From Acidobacteriota bacterium (GTDB lineage: Bacteria > Actinomycetota > Acidimicrobiia > Acidimicrobiales > SHLQ01), in the NCBI GenBank assembly GCA_022562835.1, contig JADFOM010000185.1, positions 1 through 5,501 on the forward strand: a stretch of DNA of 5,501 nucleotides. The letters are read 5' to 3'. Below the pieces are notes generated by a model. The model was not told the DNA's origin and did no database searches. It was given only the letters and a program-made list of their open reading frames with translations. This document shows positions 1 through 5,501 of the stretch, in pieces (position 1 is the stretch's first letter; each line of letters begins with the position of its first letter). The translations under genes were made by a program, and so were the position numbers.

Positions 1-87
1 CGGCGTCGGGTGACCCATCGGTGAAGCCCACATCTCACATCGTGGAGAAACCGATGAGCAGGAGTATCTTTCAGAGACTCCGACTCT

Positions 88-92
88 GAGGA
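88..92 (+). promoter_or_regulatory. Ribosome binding site of the membrane protein gene
   Basis: GAGGA lies five bases upstream of the ATG at 98, a good Shine-Dalgarno match at near-ideal spacing, and it supports that ATG as the true start. No convincing -35/-10 pair is visible in bases 1-87, so the promoter may lie outside the window or the gene may be read from upstream. Confidence 0.7.
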
Positions 93-97
93 TAGAA

Positions 98-835
98 ATG
101 ACAGACGACTCCACACTCGAATCTGAATCGACCGAAGAAGCGCAGCCCGAGAAGGCCCAAGGCAAACATGCTCGAGATGTCTTTGAGCTGTTGGCAACGA
201 TCCTGCTGGCCCTAGCGGCGGTGTCAACTGCGTGGGCGGGGTTCGAGTCAGCAAAGTGGGGAGGCGTGCAAGCAACAAACTTCAGTCAGGCAGGTGCTGC
301 GCGAACCGAGTCGGTGCGCGCCTCGACCTTGGCGGGTCAACAGGCCACGATCGACGTCACAACGTTCTTTGCATGGTTAGGGGCCGTCGTTGATGAGGCC
401 GACCGAGGAGTTATCGAATCCCCCTCCAGCGCTGCTGAGTACGAACCCACTCCGGAAACGCTGTCGGGGTTTACGTTCACACGGTTTCGGGGAGAATTCG
501 GGCCGGCGGTAGAAGCGTGGTTGGCGCTGAATCCGTTCGGCGACGATTCTGCGCCGCCGACACCATTTGCGATGGAGGAGTACGAACTCGAGGCGCAGGT
601 GGAATCCGACCGGTTGCAGTCCGCAGCAGATCAGAAGGCAAGCGATGCGGGTGACGCCAATCAGACTTCCGATAACTACGTTCTGACGGCGGTACTTTTC
701 GCCACCGCACTTTTCTTCGCTGCGATCTCGACCCAGCTCGTACGACCCTTGTATCGGACTGCAACCCTCGCGGTCGGGGCGCTGATGTTCCTGGGAACGA
801 CCTCGTATATATTGTCACTCCCCATCGAGATCTGA
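98..835 (+). CDS. Three-helix membrane protein of unknown function
   Basis: The 245-residue product is a membrane protein of no assigned function. An acidic, charged N-terminus (about residues 1-26) is followed by a hydrophobic helix at about 28-49. A polar, acid-rich region of about 140 residues (50-192) comes next, then a pair of closely spaced helices at about 194-213 and 220-241. The short connector between the pair carries R216 and R220, so that turn is probably cytoplasmic, which would put the large central loop outside and the N-terminus inside. Recognisable segments are WAGFESAKWGG just after helix 1 and a helix-prone stretch with DRLQSAADQKA before helix 2. I recall actinobacterial hypothetical proteins with the same arrangement (one helix, a loop with ESVR and a conserved NPF-like segment, then a hairpin), but no function is known to me. 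There is no signal-peptidase site or catalytic motif. The start is backed by a GAGGA five bases upstream. The gene converges on the minus-strand genes to its right. Confidence 0.85.
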   Translation: MTDDSTLESESTEEAQPEKAQGKHARDVFELLATILLALAAVSTAWAGFESAKWGGVQATNFSQAGAARTESVRASTLAGQQATIDVTTFFAWLGAVVDEADRGVIESPSSAAEYEPTPETLSGFTFTRFRGEFGPAVEAWLALNPFGDDSAPPTPFAMEEYELEAQVESDRLQSAADQKASDAGDANQTSDNYVLTAVLFATALFFAAISTQLVRPLYRTATLAVGALMFLGTTSYILSLPIEI

Positions 836-892
836 TCTGATCGACCGGCAACCGATCCATCGCTGCGCGCTAGCCGGGCATGGATAACGAGA

Positions 893-915
893 GGTCACGC
901 TGGTGCGCGGTGACC
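893..915. repeat. Inverted repeat in the convergent gap, possible weak terminator
   Basis: GGTCAC (893-898) and GTGACC (910-915) are perfect 6-bp inverted arms around an 11-base GC-rich loop. The hairpin lies between convergent genes, where a bidirectional terminator would be expected, but no T-run follows it on either strand. It also overlaps the stop and last codons of the dioxygenase remnant. It may be coincidental. Confidence 0.25.
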
Positions 916-1065
916 CCATAAGCTGGGTTTGGTGATCTCGACGACGGTCCACGTGGCGTCGTCGATGAGGCGGCCCCCATATCCGATCTCCACGTCAAAT
1001 CCCGAAGGGCTGCGGCTGTAGAACGACACCATCTCGCCCGAGCGCTGGCCGGATAGGCAATCGAA
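895..1065 (-). pseudogene. C-terminal remnant of an extradiol ring-cleavage dioxygenase (BphC/HsaC type)
   Basis: Read on the minus strand, 1065 down to the TGA at 895-897 is an open frame of 56 codons, closed upstream by an in-frame TGA at 1066-1068. It contains MVSFYSRSPSGFDVEIGYGG and, further on, DDATWTV and SLWGH. This matches the C-terminal end of type I extradiol dioxygenases such as 2,3-dihydroxybiphenyl 1,2-dioxygenase (MVSFY..TPSG..VE.G, then S.WGH). These Fe(II) enzymes cleave catechol-type rings in biphenyl, steroid or related catabolism. In LB400 BphC numbering (from memory), the Tyr250 equivalent (codon 1018-1020) and the iron-ligand Glu260 equivalent (codon 988-990) are kept, but the catalytic His241 position reads Gln (codon 1045-1047). 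About 240 upstream residues of a normal enzyme, including the two iron-ligand histidines, are missing, because the PPDK-like gene begins to occupy the strand from 1074. No frameshift occurs within the fragment, so truncation may be fairly recent. A 45-residue product from the ATG at 1032 is possible but could not be catalytic. Confidence 0.75.
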
Positions 1066-1073
1066 TCAATCGC

Positions 1074-3410
1074 TCAGAAGCTGCCCTCTTTTGACCGATC
1101 GATTCGTTGGAGCACTATTAGATCCTCGTGGAGCTCCATCCAGATGTCATGGAATGAGTTGCATGCCACTCCGGTGAACAGCTTGGTGTTGCCGCTAGCG
1201 ACCTGTTCGGCGGCGGCGCGCAGCCGATCGCGGTAACGGGTCAGCCGCGGAAGTACCGCAGAGAGGCTCTCGATGACCGGGTCGATCGCTGCCGCCACCT
1301 CAACGAGCTCGGCGATGCAGTTCTGGTCATATTCGACATCGGTGTGGTCGTTGGGGTCGCCATCGCGTAACTGCCAGTCGGTGCAGAGTTGTTTGAAGGT
1401 CTCGTTGAGTGCGAGAAACCTGTCATAGAGAGTGGTCAGACGGGCCCTAACGTTTTCGGTGGCGTAGGTGTCCAGAAGCGACTCGTGGCGCTCCCTTCCG
1501 GTGGGCATCAATGCGTACATGTCGCGTGCTTCTATGTGGCGCACATGGCCTGCATCGTGGAGGGATAAGAGGATGGCTTCGGGGTGTGCACCTAAGCTGT
1601 CGATGAACCCATCGGTCGTCACGAATCCTCGAACGCGAAGGATGTGCAGCACGAGCGCCTCATCTATCTCAACCACTTCTCCGTCGGCGGGTTCGGTCTT
1701 GGAGTCGGCTGATCGAACTGAATCACTATTGCCGTCGACTTCGGCGGAACCCTCGGGACCGAACTCAAAGGTGATGTCGCCGATGTGCACTCGCCCGCAG
1801 GCCAGGAGGGCCTGTGCTACGGCCAGGCGAGCGAGCGGTACTCGAAACGGAGAGCAGCTCACCGAATCGACTCCGGCTCTAACGAGAAAGTCAACGGACT
1901 CCGGGTCTCCGGCGTGTTCGCCACAGACACCGAGCTTGATGTCAGGCTTACGTGATCGGGCTGCTTCGCACGCAATGCGCAAAAGGGCGCCAACGCCGTC
2001 TTGATCGAGCACGGCGAAAGGGTTGACGGACAAAATGCCCTGGGCCTGGTAGGCGGGCAGTAGTCGCGTCTCGACGTCGTCTCGACTAAACGCGTAGGTC
2101 AGTTGCGTGAGGTCATTTGTGCCGAACGAGAAGAAGTCGGCGTGGTCGGCCAGTGCTGCCGCGGTGATCGCGGCTCTGGGTGTCTCGATCATTGCGCCGA
2201 TTGTGACAACGTTCGAAGCGAGTTCGGGGTGCCCGATCTCATCGAGGACATCGGTGACCCACCCGCGCGCCAGGCGAAGTTCCTCGGCGTCTACCACTAG
2301 AGGGATCATCAACTCGACGAGCGGTTTGAGACCACGTTCGAACAGTTTCACCGCGGCCGTGCACAAGGCCCGTACCTGCATCTGGTAAAGGCCGCTTCTC
2401 ATCACACCAAGACGCACGCCGCGAGTGCCTATCATCGGGTTTACCTCATGGAGGCGCCTGACCGCAGCGAGCACGCCGAGTCCTGCGGCGTCGAGTTCGC
2501 CTTTTGCCTCCTGCACCGAGAGGTCGACAAGATCGGGCAGGAACTCATGTAGCGGGGGATCGAGCAGACGAATAGTTACAGGAAGTCCATCCATCGCTGT
2601 TAGGAGCATCTCGAAGTCGGCGGTCTGAGCCACTTCGAGTTCTTTCAGCGCATCGACGTCGGTGTCTGGAGAGTCACTAAGAATGAAGCGCCGCATGATC
2701 GGCAACCGATCAGCAGCCAGGAACATGTGCTCGGTGCGGCACAACCCGATTCCCTGGGCGCCCATGCTGCGCCCGATGGTGGCGTCGCCGACGGTGTCGG
2801 CGTTGGCTCTGACCTCAACCTGGCCAGCGGCCACAGCGTCTGCCCAGGCGAGCAAGATGTCTAGTTCAGACGGGGCTTGCTGGCTCGAGACGGCCAGGTT
2901 TCCGGCATAGATGTTGCCGGTCGCGCCATCGATGGTCACGACGTCGCCCGGACTACACACGTTGTCGCCGATGGTGATGTTGTCGCCCTGTATCGAGACG
3001 TCGGCGGCACCAACCACGGCGGGAATGCCCCAGCCCCTCGCCACCACAGCGGCATGTGACAACAGCCCACCACGAGAGGTAACGATCCCGGCGGAGGCCT
3101 GCATTCCCAGCACATCGTCTGGTGTTGTCTGTTGTCGGACCAAGATCACTGCCTCACCGGCATCTGTAGCGGCCATAGCGTCGTCCGCGCTAAGTACGAG
3201 CCGACCGCTGGCGGTGCCCGGCGATGCCGGTAGCCCGGTCGTTAGGGGTTCAGCATCAACTTCGCTTGCCAGTGACACGTGGAAGAAGGCAGCAAGCTCA
3301 GATGTGTTCACCGAGTTCAGAGCGGCGGCGACCGCAAATGGGCTCTGCAGGGCTTCGGCGCCGTGAACCGCGTCGGTTACGCGTTGAGCAAGACTCGGTG
3401 CCATGTCCAT
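1074..3410 (-). CDS. PPDK-like protein without ATP-grasp: phospho-His domain, PEP/pyruvate barrel, extra C-terminal domain
   Basis: The protein (778 residues from the ATG at 3410) aligns with the second half of pyruvate phosphate dikinase, which interconverts pyruvate, ATP and phosphate with PEP, AMP and pyrophosphate. After about 55 residues of helical linker, a swivel domain begins at GLPASPG (near 59) and carries the carrier histidine H119 in GGLLSHAAVVAR. The TIM barrel (about 195-535) keeps the expected PEP/pyruvate-site residues: R225 in CRTEH, R281 in RLLDPPLHEF, E409 in MIETPRA, N432 and D433 in FFSFGTNDLTQ, and C496 in GVCGEHAGDP. The ATP-grasp half (about 340 residues in a full-length enzyme of about 870) is absent. 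After the barrel come an acidic, low-complexity linker (about 553-583), a segment that looks like a winged helix (about 584-650) and a helical tail (about 651-778). The usual regulatory Thr two residues before the histidine is Leu. Starts at TTG 3413 and ATG 3404 are possible; GAGTAGG at 3421-3415 sits 4 bases from ATG 3410 and 10 from ATG 3404. Reaction as a stand-alone protein is unproven: it may need an ATP-grasp partner or act from PEP. Confidence 0.88.
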   Translation of the reverse strand: MDMAPSLAQRVTDAVHGAEALQSPFAVAAALNSVNTSELAAFFHVSLASEVDAEPLTTGLPASPGTASGRLVLSADDAMAATDAGEAVILVRQQTTPDDVLGMQASAGIVTSRGGLLSHAAVVARGWGIPAVVGAADVSIQGDNITIGDNVCSPGDVVTIDGATGNIYAGNLAVSSQQAPSELDILLAWADAVAAGQVEVRANADTVGDATIGRSMGAQGIGLCRTEHMFLAADRLPIMRRFILSDSPDTDVDALKELEVAQTADFEMLLTAMDGLPVTIRLLDPPLHEFLPDLVDLSVQEAKGELDAAGLGVLAAVRRLHEVNPMIGTRGVRLGVMRSGLYQMQVRALCTAAVKLFERGLKPLVELMIPLVVDAEELRLARGWVTDVLDEIGHPELASNVVTIGAMIETPRAAITAAALADHADFFSFGTNDLTQLTYAFSRDDVETRLLPAYQAQGILSVNPFAVLDQDGVGALLRIACEAARSRKPDIKLGVCGEHAGDPESVDFLVRAGVDSVSCSPFRVPLARLAVAQALLACGRVHIGDITFEFGPEGSAEVDGNSDSVRSADSKTEPADGEVVEIDEALVLHILRVRGFVTTDGFIDSLGAHPEAILLSLHDAGHVRHIEARDMYALMPTGRERHESLLDTYATENVRARLTTLYDRFLALNETFKQLCTDWQLRDGDPNDHTDVEYDQNCIAELVEVAAAIDPVIESLSAVLPRLTRYRDRLRAAAEQVASGNTKLFTGVACNSFHDIWMELHEDLIVLQRIDRSKEGSF

Positions 3411-3431
3411 CAAACCTACTCAGCGGGGCGT

Positions 3432-3447
3432 GTCCGGGCGACCGGAC
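3432..3447. repeat. Perfect inverted repeat (operator or leader hairpin candidate)
   Basis: GTCCGG (3432-3437) and CCGGAC (3442-3447) are perfect complementary arms around GCGA. As plus-strand RNA this would be a GC-rich stem with a GNRA-type tetraloop, which is unusually stable. As DNA it is a short dyad of the kind bound by dimeric regulators, although the arms are close together. It lies 22 bp upstream of the minus-strand ATG at 3410, so it could sit in that gene's leader or overlap its promoter. No T-run follows, so it is not a standard terminator. Confidence 0.45.
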
Positions 3448-3535
3448 CTTAGTTGCAGGCGTCCAATAGGAGCTATGGTCCCAACCCATACATCGCGTGG
3501 CCGTCGAACGTATGTCGGATCGGGCCAGCGAATAC

Positions 3536-3543
3536 AAAGGGGA
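3536..3543 (+). promoter_or_regulatory. Ribosome binding site deciding the start at 3550
   Basis: AAAGGGGA ends six bases before the ATG at 3550. This is a strong, well-spaced Shine-Dalgarno sequence. It selects this ATG over the in-frame ATG at 3403, which lies 147 bases upstream, overlaps the start of the opposite-strand gene and has no comparable site. Confidence 0.8.
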
Positions 3544-3549
3544 AATGTG

Positions 3550-5199
3550 ATGGAACTGACATTCGAGCCTCCCGGGCCCGGGCCGTGGCAACAGGACAGC
3601 GCACATGTGCCCAACGGGTTCTCTCCGTTCATGGCCGATGTGTACCCGCCGCTCGGTATGAAGGGGTTTGCGGAGACGTTCGCAAGATGGGGAGCTCTTC
3701 TAGACGGTTTGGCTTGGTTTAGTGTCAACGGCTTCCCTTACCAGCAGCCACAGCCGTTCGATCGTCCTGGTCCGGATGGACCGCCGACGCCGGAGTTCAT
3801 CGAAGCTGAGATAGGACGTCGGGCCGGTCTCGCCGCTGCCGCATTCGAGAATAAGATCTGGCGTGATGTGCTTGCGCAATGGGACGACGATCTCAAACCG
3901 GCCTCCATCGCTCGCCACCGGGCGCTGGGCGACGTTGAGCTCGCCGACCTCGATGACGATCCGCTCCGCGCTCATATCGAGAACTGCATCGATCATCTGC
4001 TCGCCATGGGATACCAACACCATCGCTTCAACGTCTCGGCGTTGGTCCCGGTGGCTGACTTCGTGCTCCATGCGGCGGAGTGGGTTGGTGAACCTCCGAC
4101 CGGACTATTCGGTGTGTTCGATGGATACTCCCCGGTGTCAGGGGTTTTGTGTCCGGAGATCGAGCCAGCCCTGGAGGCTCTGCGTGCCGACCCGGCCGCG
4201 ATCGAGTTGCTTCGATCCGGTGAAGACCCAGCCGCCAAACTCACGAAACTCCGCTCCCAGGTGCCAGCGGTAGACGAGTTCGTCCGTGCGGTCGGGTTCC
4301 GTCTGTTGGAAGGGTTCGATGTCACATCGCCCACCGCGATCGAGCGACCCGAAACCATCATCGGCCGGCTCGACGCAGCGCTCGACACCGACCCCGATCT
4401 AGCCAAGATCCGTGCCGACAAGGTCGCCTCGGCTATGAGAGATCGCGTTCCAGAGGAACATCGCCAGAGCTTTGACTCTCTGTTGACCGAAGCCCGCCTC
4501 ATGTACCGGTTGCGTGACGAGCGTGGTTTGTATAGCGACATCTCTGCTATCGGTCTGCTCCGCCTAGCCCTGCTCGAGGTTGGTCGTCGCCTCAGCGCCA
4601 ACGGCTTGCTCCGCGAGGTCGAGCACATCTTCGAGCTCGACAGCACAGAGTTGGCTGAACTGCTCGCCGGCACGACCAAGTTGGGCCCTGATGAACTGGC
4701 GCAGCGCGCCGAGCGGCGTCAAGAGGTGATCGCTCACGGCGCGCCTCGCAATCTTGGGCCGCCTCCTCCGCAGCCCGCTCCGATGGATGGTCTCCCGCCA
4801 GCATTGGTGCGACTGATGACGGCGATCGGCTTCTCGATCGAGGGAGTTCTCGGACAGATGGAAGAGGCCCAGGGTGACGATGCAACCGTCATCGGGATCG
4901 CCGGGAATGGTGGCGTCTATGAGGGGAAGGTGCACTTGGTGCACTCGATGGACGATCTGTTCTCTATCGAGGAGGGTGACGTGCTGGTCACCCCTGCGAC
5001 CGGCGAGGCGTTCAACGCGATGATCCACTTGGTAGGAGCGATCGTCACAGATCACGGAAGCTACGCATCCCACGCAGCCATTGTTGCGAGAGAGAGCGGG
5101 TTCCCGGCTGTAGTCGGATGCGTCGACGCAACCGAGCGCCTCTCGCAGGGCCAGCAGGTGAGAGTCGACGGCACTGCCGGGGAGATTCACATCCTCTAG
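3550..5199 (+). CDS. PEP-utilising-enzyme mobile-domain protein with helical front part, no ATP-grasp
   Basis: The product has 549 residues. Residues 1 to about 425 are mainly helical and contain LMYRLRDERG and LRLALLEVGRRL near 317-348, then LREVEHIFELDSTELAELL. This pattern resembles the region before the histidine domain in rifampin phosphotransferase and PEP-synthase-like proteins, which in Rph binds the antibiotic. After a proline-rich hinge (NLGPPPPQPAP, 401-411), a C-terminal PEP-utiliser swivel domain (about 445-549) includes GDVLVTPATGEAF and the candidate phospho-histidine H508 in DHGSYASHAAIVAR, followed by GFPAVVG. No ATP-grasp domain and no PEP/pyruvate barrel are present, so the protein cannot run a full dikinase cycle alone. 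The layout resembles PpsA of phenylphosphate synthase, where a separate subunit binds ATP. The start at 3550 rests on AAAGGGGA six bases upstream; the first residues, MELTFEPPGPGPW, look like a family N-terminus. It is divergent from the PPDK-like gene and overlaps the transporter gene by one base. The substrate is unknown: a phenolic or antibiotic-like small molecule would be a guess from family resemblance. Confidence 0.85.
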   Translation: MELTFEPPGPGPWQQDSAHVPNGFSPFMADVYPPLGMKGFAETFARWGALLDGLAWFSVNGFPYQQPQPFDRPGPDGPPTPEFIEAEIGRRAGLAAAAFENKIWRDVLAQWDDDLKPASIARHRALGDVELADLDDDPLRAHIENCIDHLLAMGYQHHRFNVSALVPVADFVLHAAEWVGEPPTGLFGVFDGYSPVSGVLCPEIEPALEALRADPAAIELLRSGEDPAAKLTKLRSQVPAVDEFVRAVGFRLLEGFDVTSPTAIERPETIIGRLDAALDTDPDLAKIRADKVASAMRDRVPEEHRQSFDSLLTEARLMYRLRDERGLYSDISAIGLLRLALLEVGRRLSANGLLREVEHIFELDSTELAELLAGTTKLGPDELAQRAERRQEVIAHGAPRNLGPPPPQPAPMDGLPPALVRLMTAIGFSIEGVLGQMEEAQGDDATVIGIAGNGGVYEGKVHLVHSMDDLFSIEEGDVLVTPATGEAFNAMIHLVGAIVTDHGSYASHAAIVARESGFPAVVGCVDATERLSQGQQVRVDGTAGEIHIL

Positions 5200-5501
5200 T
5201 GACGGCACCAGCCATCCGCACATTGGGGACCCGTGAGCTCGTAGGGCTAGCGACGGCCGCCGCGCTCGTGCCACTGAACTCCACGATGATCGCTGTCGCT
5301 TTGCCCGATGTGGCAGACGATTTCGACCTAAGCGCTGGTTCAGCCGGAGTTCTCGTGACGATCTACCTAGTGGTGATGCTGGTTGGCCAGCCAACGATGG
5401 GACGCATCATCGACGTCGTTGGCGCTCGGCGGGCGATCTCTTGGGCGCTGCTCGGGTTCATGGTGGCGTCGGCAGCTACATCATTTGCGGGAACATTTTG
5501 G
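5199..5501 (+). CDS. MFS transporter, N-terminal part (cut by window end)
   Basis: The frame stays open from GTG 5199 to the window edge, giving 101 residues. It encodes the start of a major facilitator superfamily permease, an inner-membrane secondary transporter. Helix 1 (about 14-36) ends in LNSTMIAVALP, the motif D1 region of multidrug-type (DHA) transporters, with Asn where many members have Asp. Helix 2 (about 49-67) leads into motif A, GRIIDVVGARR (68-78), and helix 3 begins at about 80. These features favour a 12- or 14-helix drug:H+ antiporter-like protein, but the substrate cannot be told from this fragment. The start GTG shares its G with the TAG stop of the preceding gene (TAGTG), so the two are almost certainly co-transcribed and may be translationally coupled. 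GGGGAG at 5179-5184 is a possible, rather distant ribosome binding site, 14 bases away. A TTG at 5223 is an alternative start that would still precede helix 1. Confidence 0.88.
   Translation, partial: MTAPAIRTLGTRELVGLATAAALVPLNSTMIAVALPDVADDFDLSAGSAGVLVTIYLVVMLVGQPTMGRIIDVVGARRAISWALLGFMVASAATSFAGTFW

Larger units (their letters stand above)
3411..3549. promoter_or_regulatory. Divergent intergenic region between the two PEP-utiliser genes
   Basis: This 139-bp gap separates the start codons of two divergently read, functionally related genes, so it should hold both promoters and any shared operator. For the plus strand, TTGCAG (3453-3458) and TATGGT (3474-3479) form a weak -35/-10 candidate with a short 15-base spacer. 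For the minus strand, TTGTAT and CATACG (hexamers 17 bases apart, within about 3511-3539) are an equally weak candidate. Neither is convincing and actinobacterial promoters are often degenerate. The most distinct element is the hairpin at 3432-3447, listed separately. Confidence 0.5.

Noticed and set aside
3..89. Possible C-terminal tail of an upstream plus-strand gene (open frame ending in TGA at 87-89)
   Set aside because: It is only 28 codons long, the minus strand is also open in two frames, and there is no recognisable motif; it cannot be told from chance without upstream sequence.
828..843. Short tandem GATCT-GATCT-GATCG after the membrane protein gene
   Set aside because: Three near-copies of a 5-mer overlapping the stop codon; too short to be a meaningful repeat.
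1468..2004. Plus-strand open frame of 178 codons inside the PPDK-like gene
   Set aside because: It is antisense to the end of the barrel and the C-terminal region, with Ser/Arg/Thr-rich translation and no recognisable family.
3411..3413. TTG at 3413 as start of the PPDK-like gene
   Set aside because: It sits only one base from the AGG of the likely ribosome binding site and is immediately followed by an ATG at better spacing.
3403..3549. In-frame upstream ATG at 3403 extending the mobile-domain protein by 49 residues
   Set aside because: The extension is basic and low in family-like character, overlaps the start of the opposite-strand gene and the intergenic hairpin, and has no ribosome binding site as good as the one before 3550.
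3993..4679. Minus-strand open frame of 228 codons
   Set aside because: It is wholly antisense to the mobile-domain gene, with Ser/Arg/Ala-rich low-complexity translation and no motif.
4564..5394. Long minus-strand open frame of 276 codons
   Set aside because: It lies antisense to the mobile-domain gene and runs into the transporter gene; its translation is Arg/Ser-rich with no domain, typical of a shadow frame in GC-rich DNA.

Overview
The window looks like chromosomal DNA from a high-GC Gram-positive bacterium, most likely an actinobacterium. The basis is GC-rich coding sequence with G/C-ending codons (judged by eye, not computed), GTG and ATG starts, and protein families I associate with actinobacteria. 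I cannot name the genus; an acidimicrobial or mycolic-acid lineage would both fit.

Layout from left to right: (1) a plus-strand gene (98-835) for a three-helix membrane protein of unknown function. (2) A gap of about 240 bp that is not empty: its minus strand carries the intact-frame C-terminal end of an extradiol ring-cleavage dioxygenase (BphC/HsaC type), cut off by a stop codon just before the next gene. (3) A long minus-strand gene (1074-3410) for a protein resembling the back half of pyruvate phosphate dikinase (PPDK): phospho-histidine swivel domain plus PEP/pyruvate TIM barrel, with no ATP-grasp domain and an added C-terminal region of about 200 residues. (4) A 139-bp divergent intergenic region with a perfect 6-bp-arm hairpin and a strong ribosome binding site. 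(5) A plus-strand gene (3550-5199) for a second PEP-utilising-enzyme-like protein: a long helical front part and a C-terminal phospho-histidine swivel domain, again without ATP-grasp. (6) The start of an MFS transporter gene (5199 onward, cut by the window edge) whose GTG start shares a base with the preceding TAG stop.

The core of the window is a head-to-head pair of dikinase-like proteins, each with a candidate phosphocarrier histidine and neither with the ATP-binding half that PPDK, PEP synthase and rifampin phosphotransferase need. One partner has a complete PEP/pyruvate site and the other has what may be a substrate-binding helical region. A plausible but unproven reading is a split phosphotransferase that uses a separate ATP-grasp subunit encoded elsewhere, or that is charged from PEP in the manner of PTS enzyme I, acting on a small molecule handled by the co-transcribed transporter. 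The dioxygenase remnant suggests that the locus once lay in, or recombined with, an aromatic or steroid ring catabolism cluster. No tRNA, rRNA, CRISPR array, insertion sequence or origin was seen.
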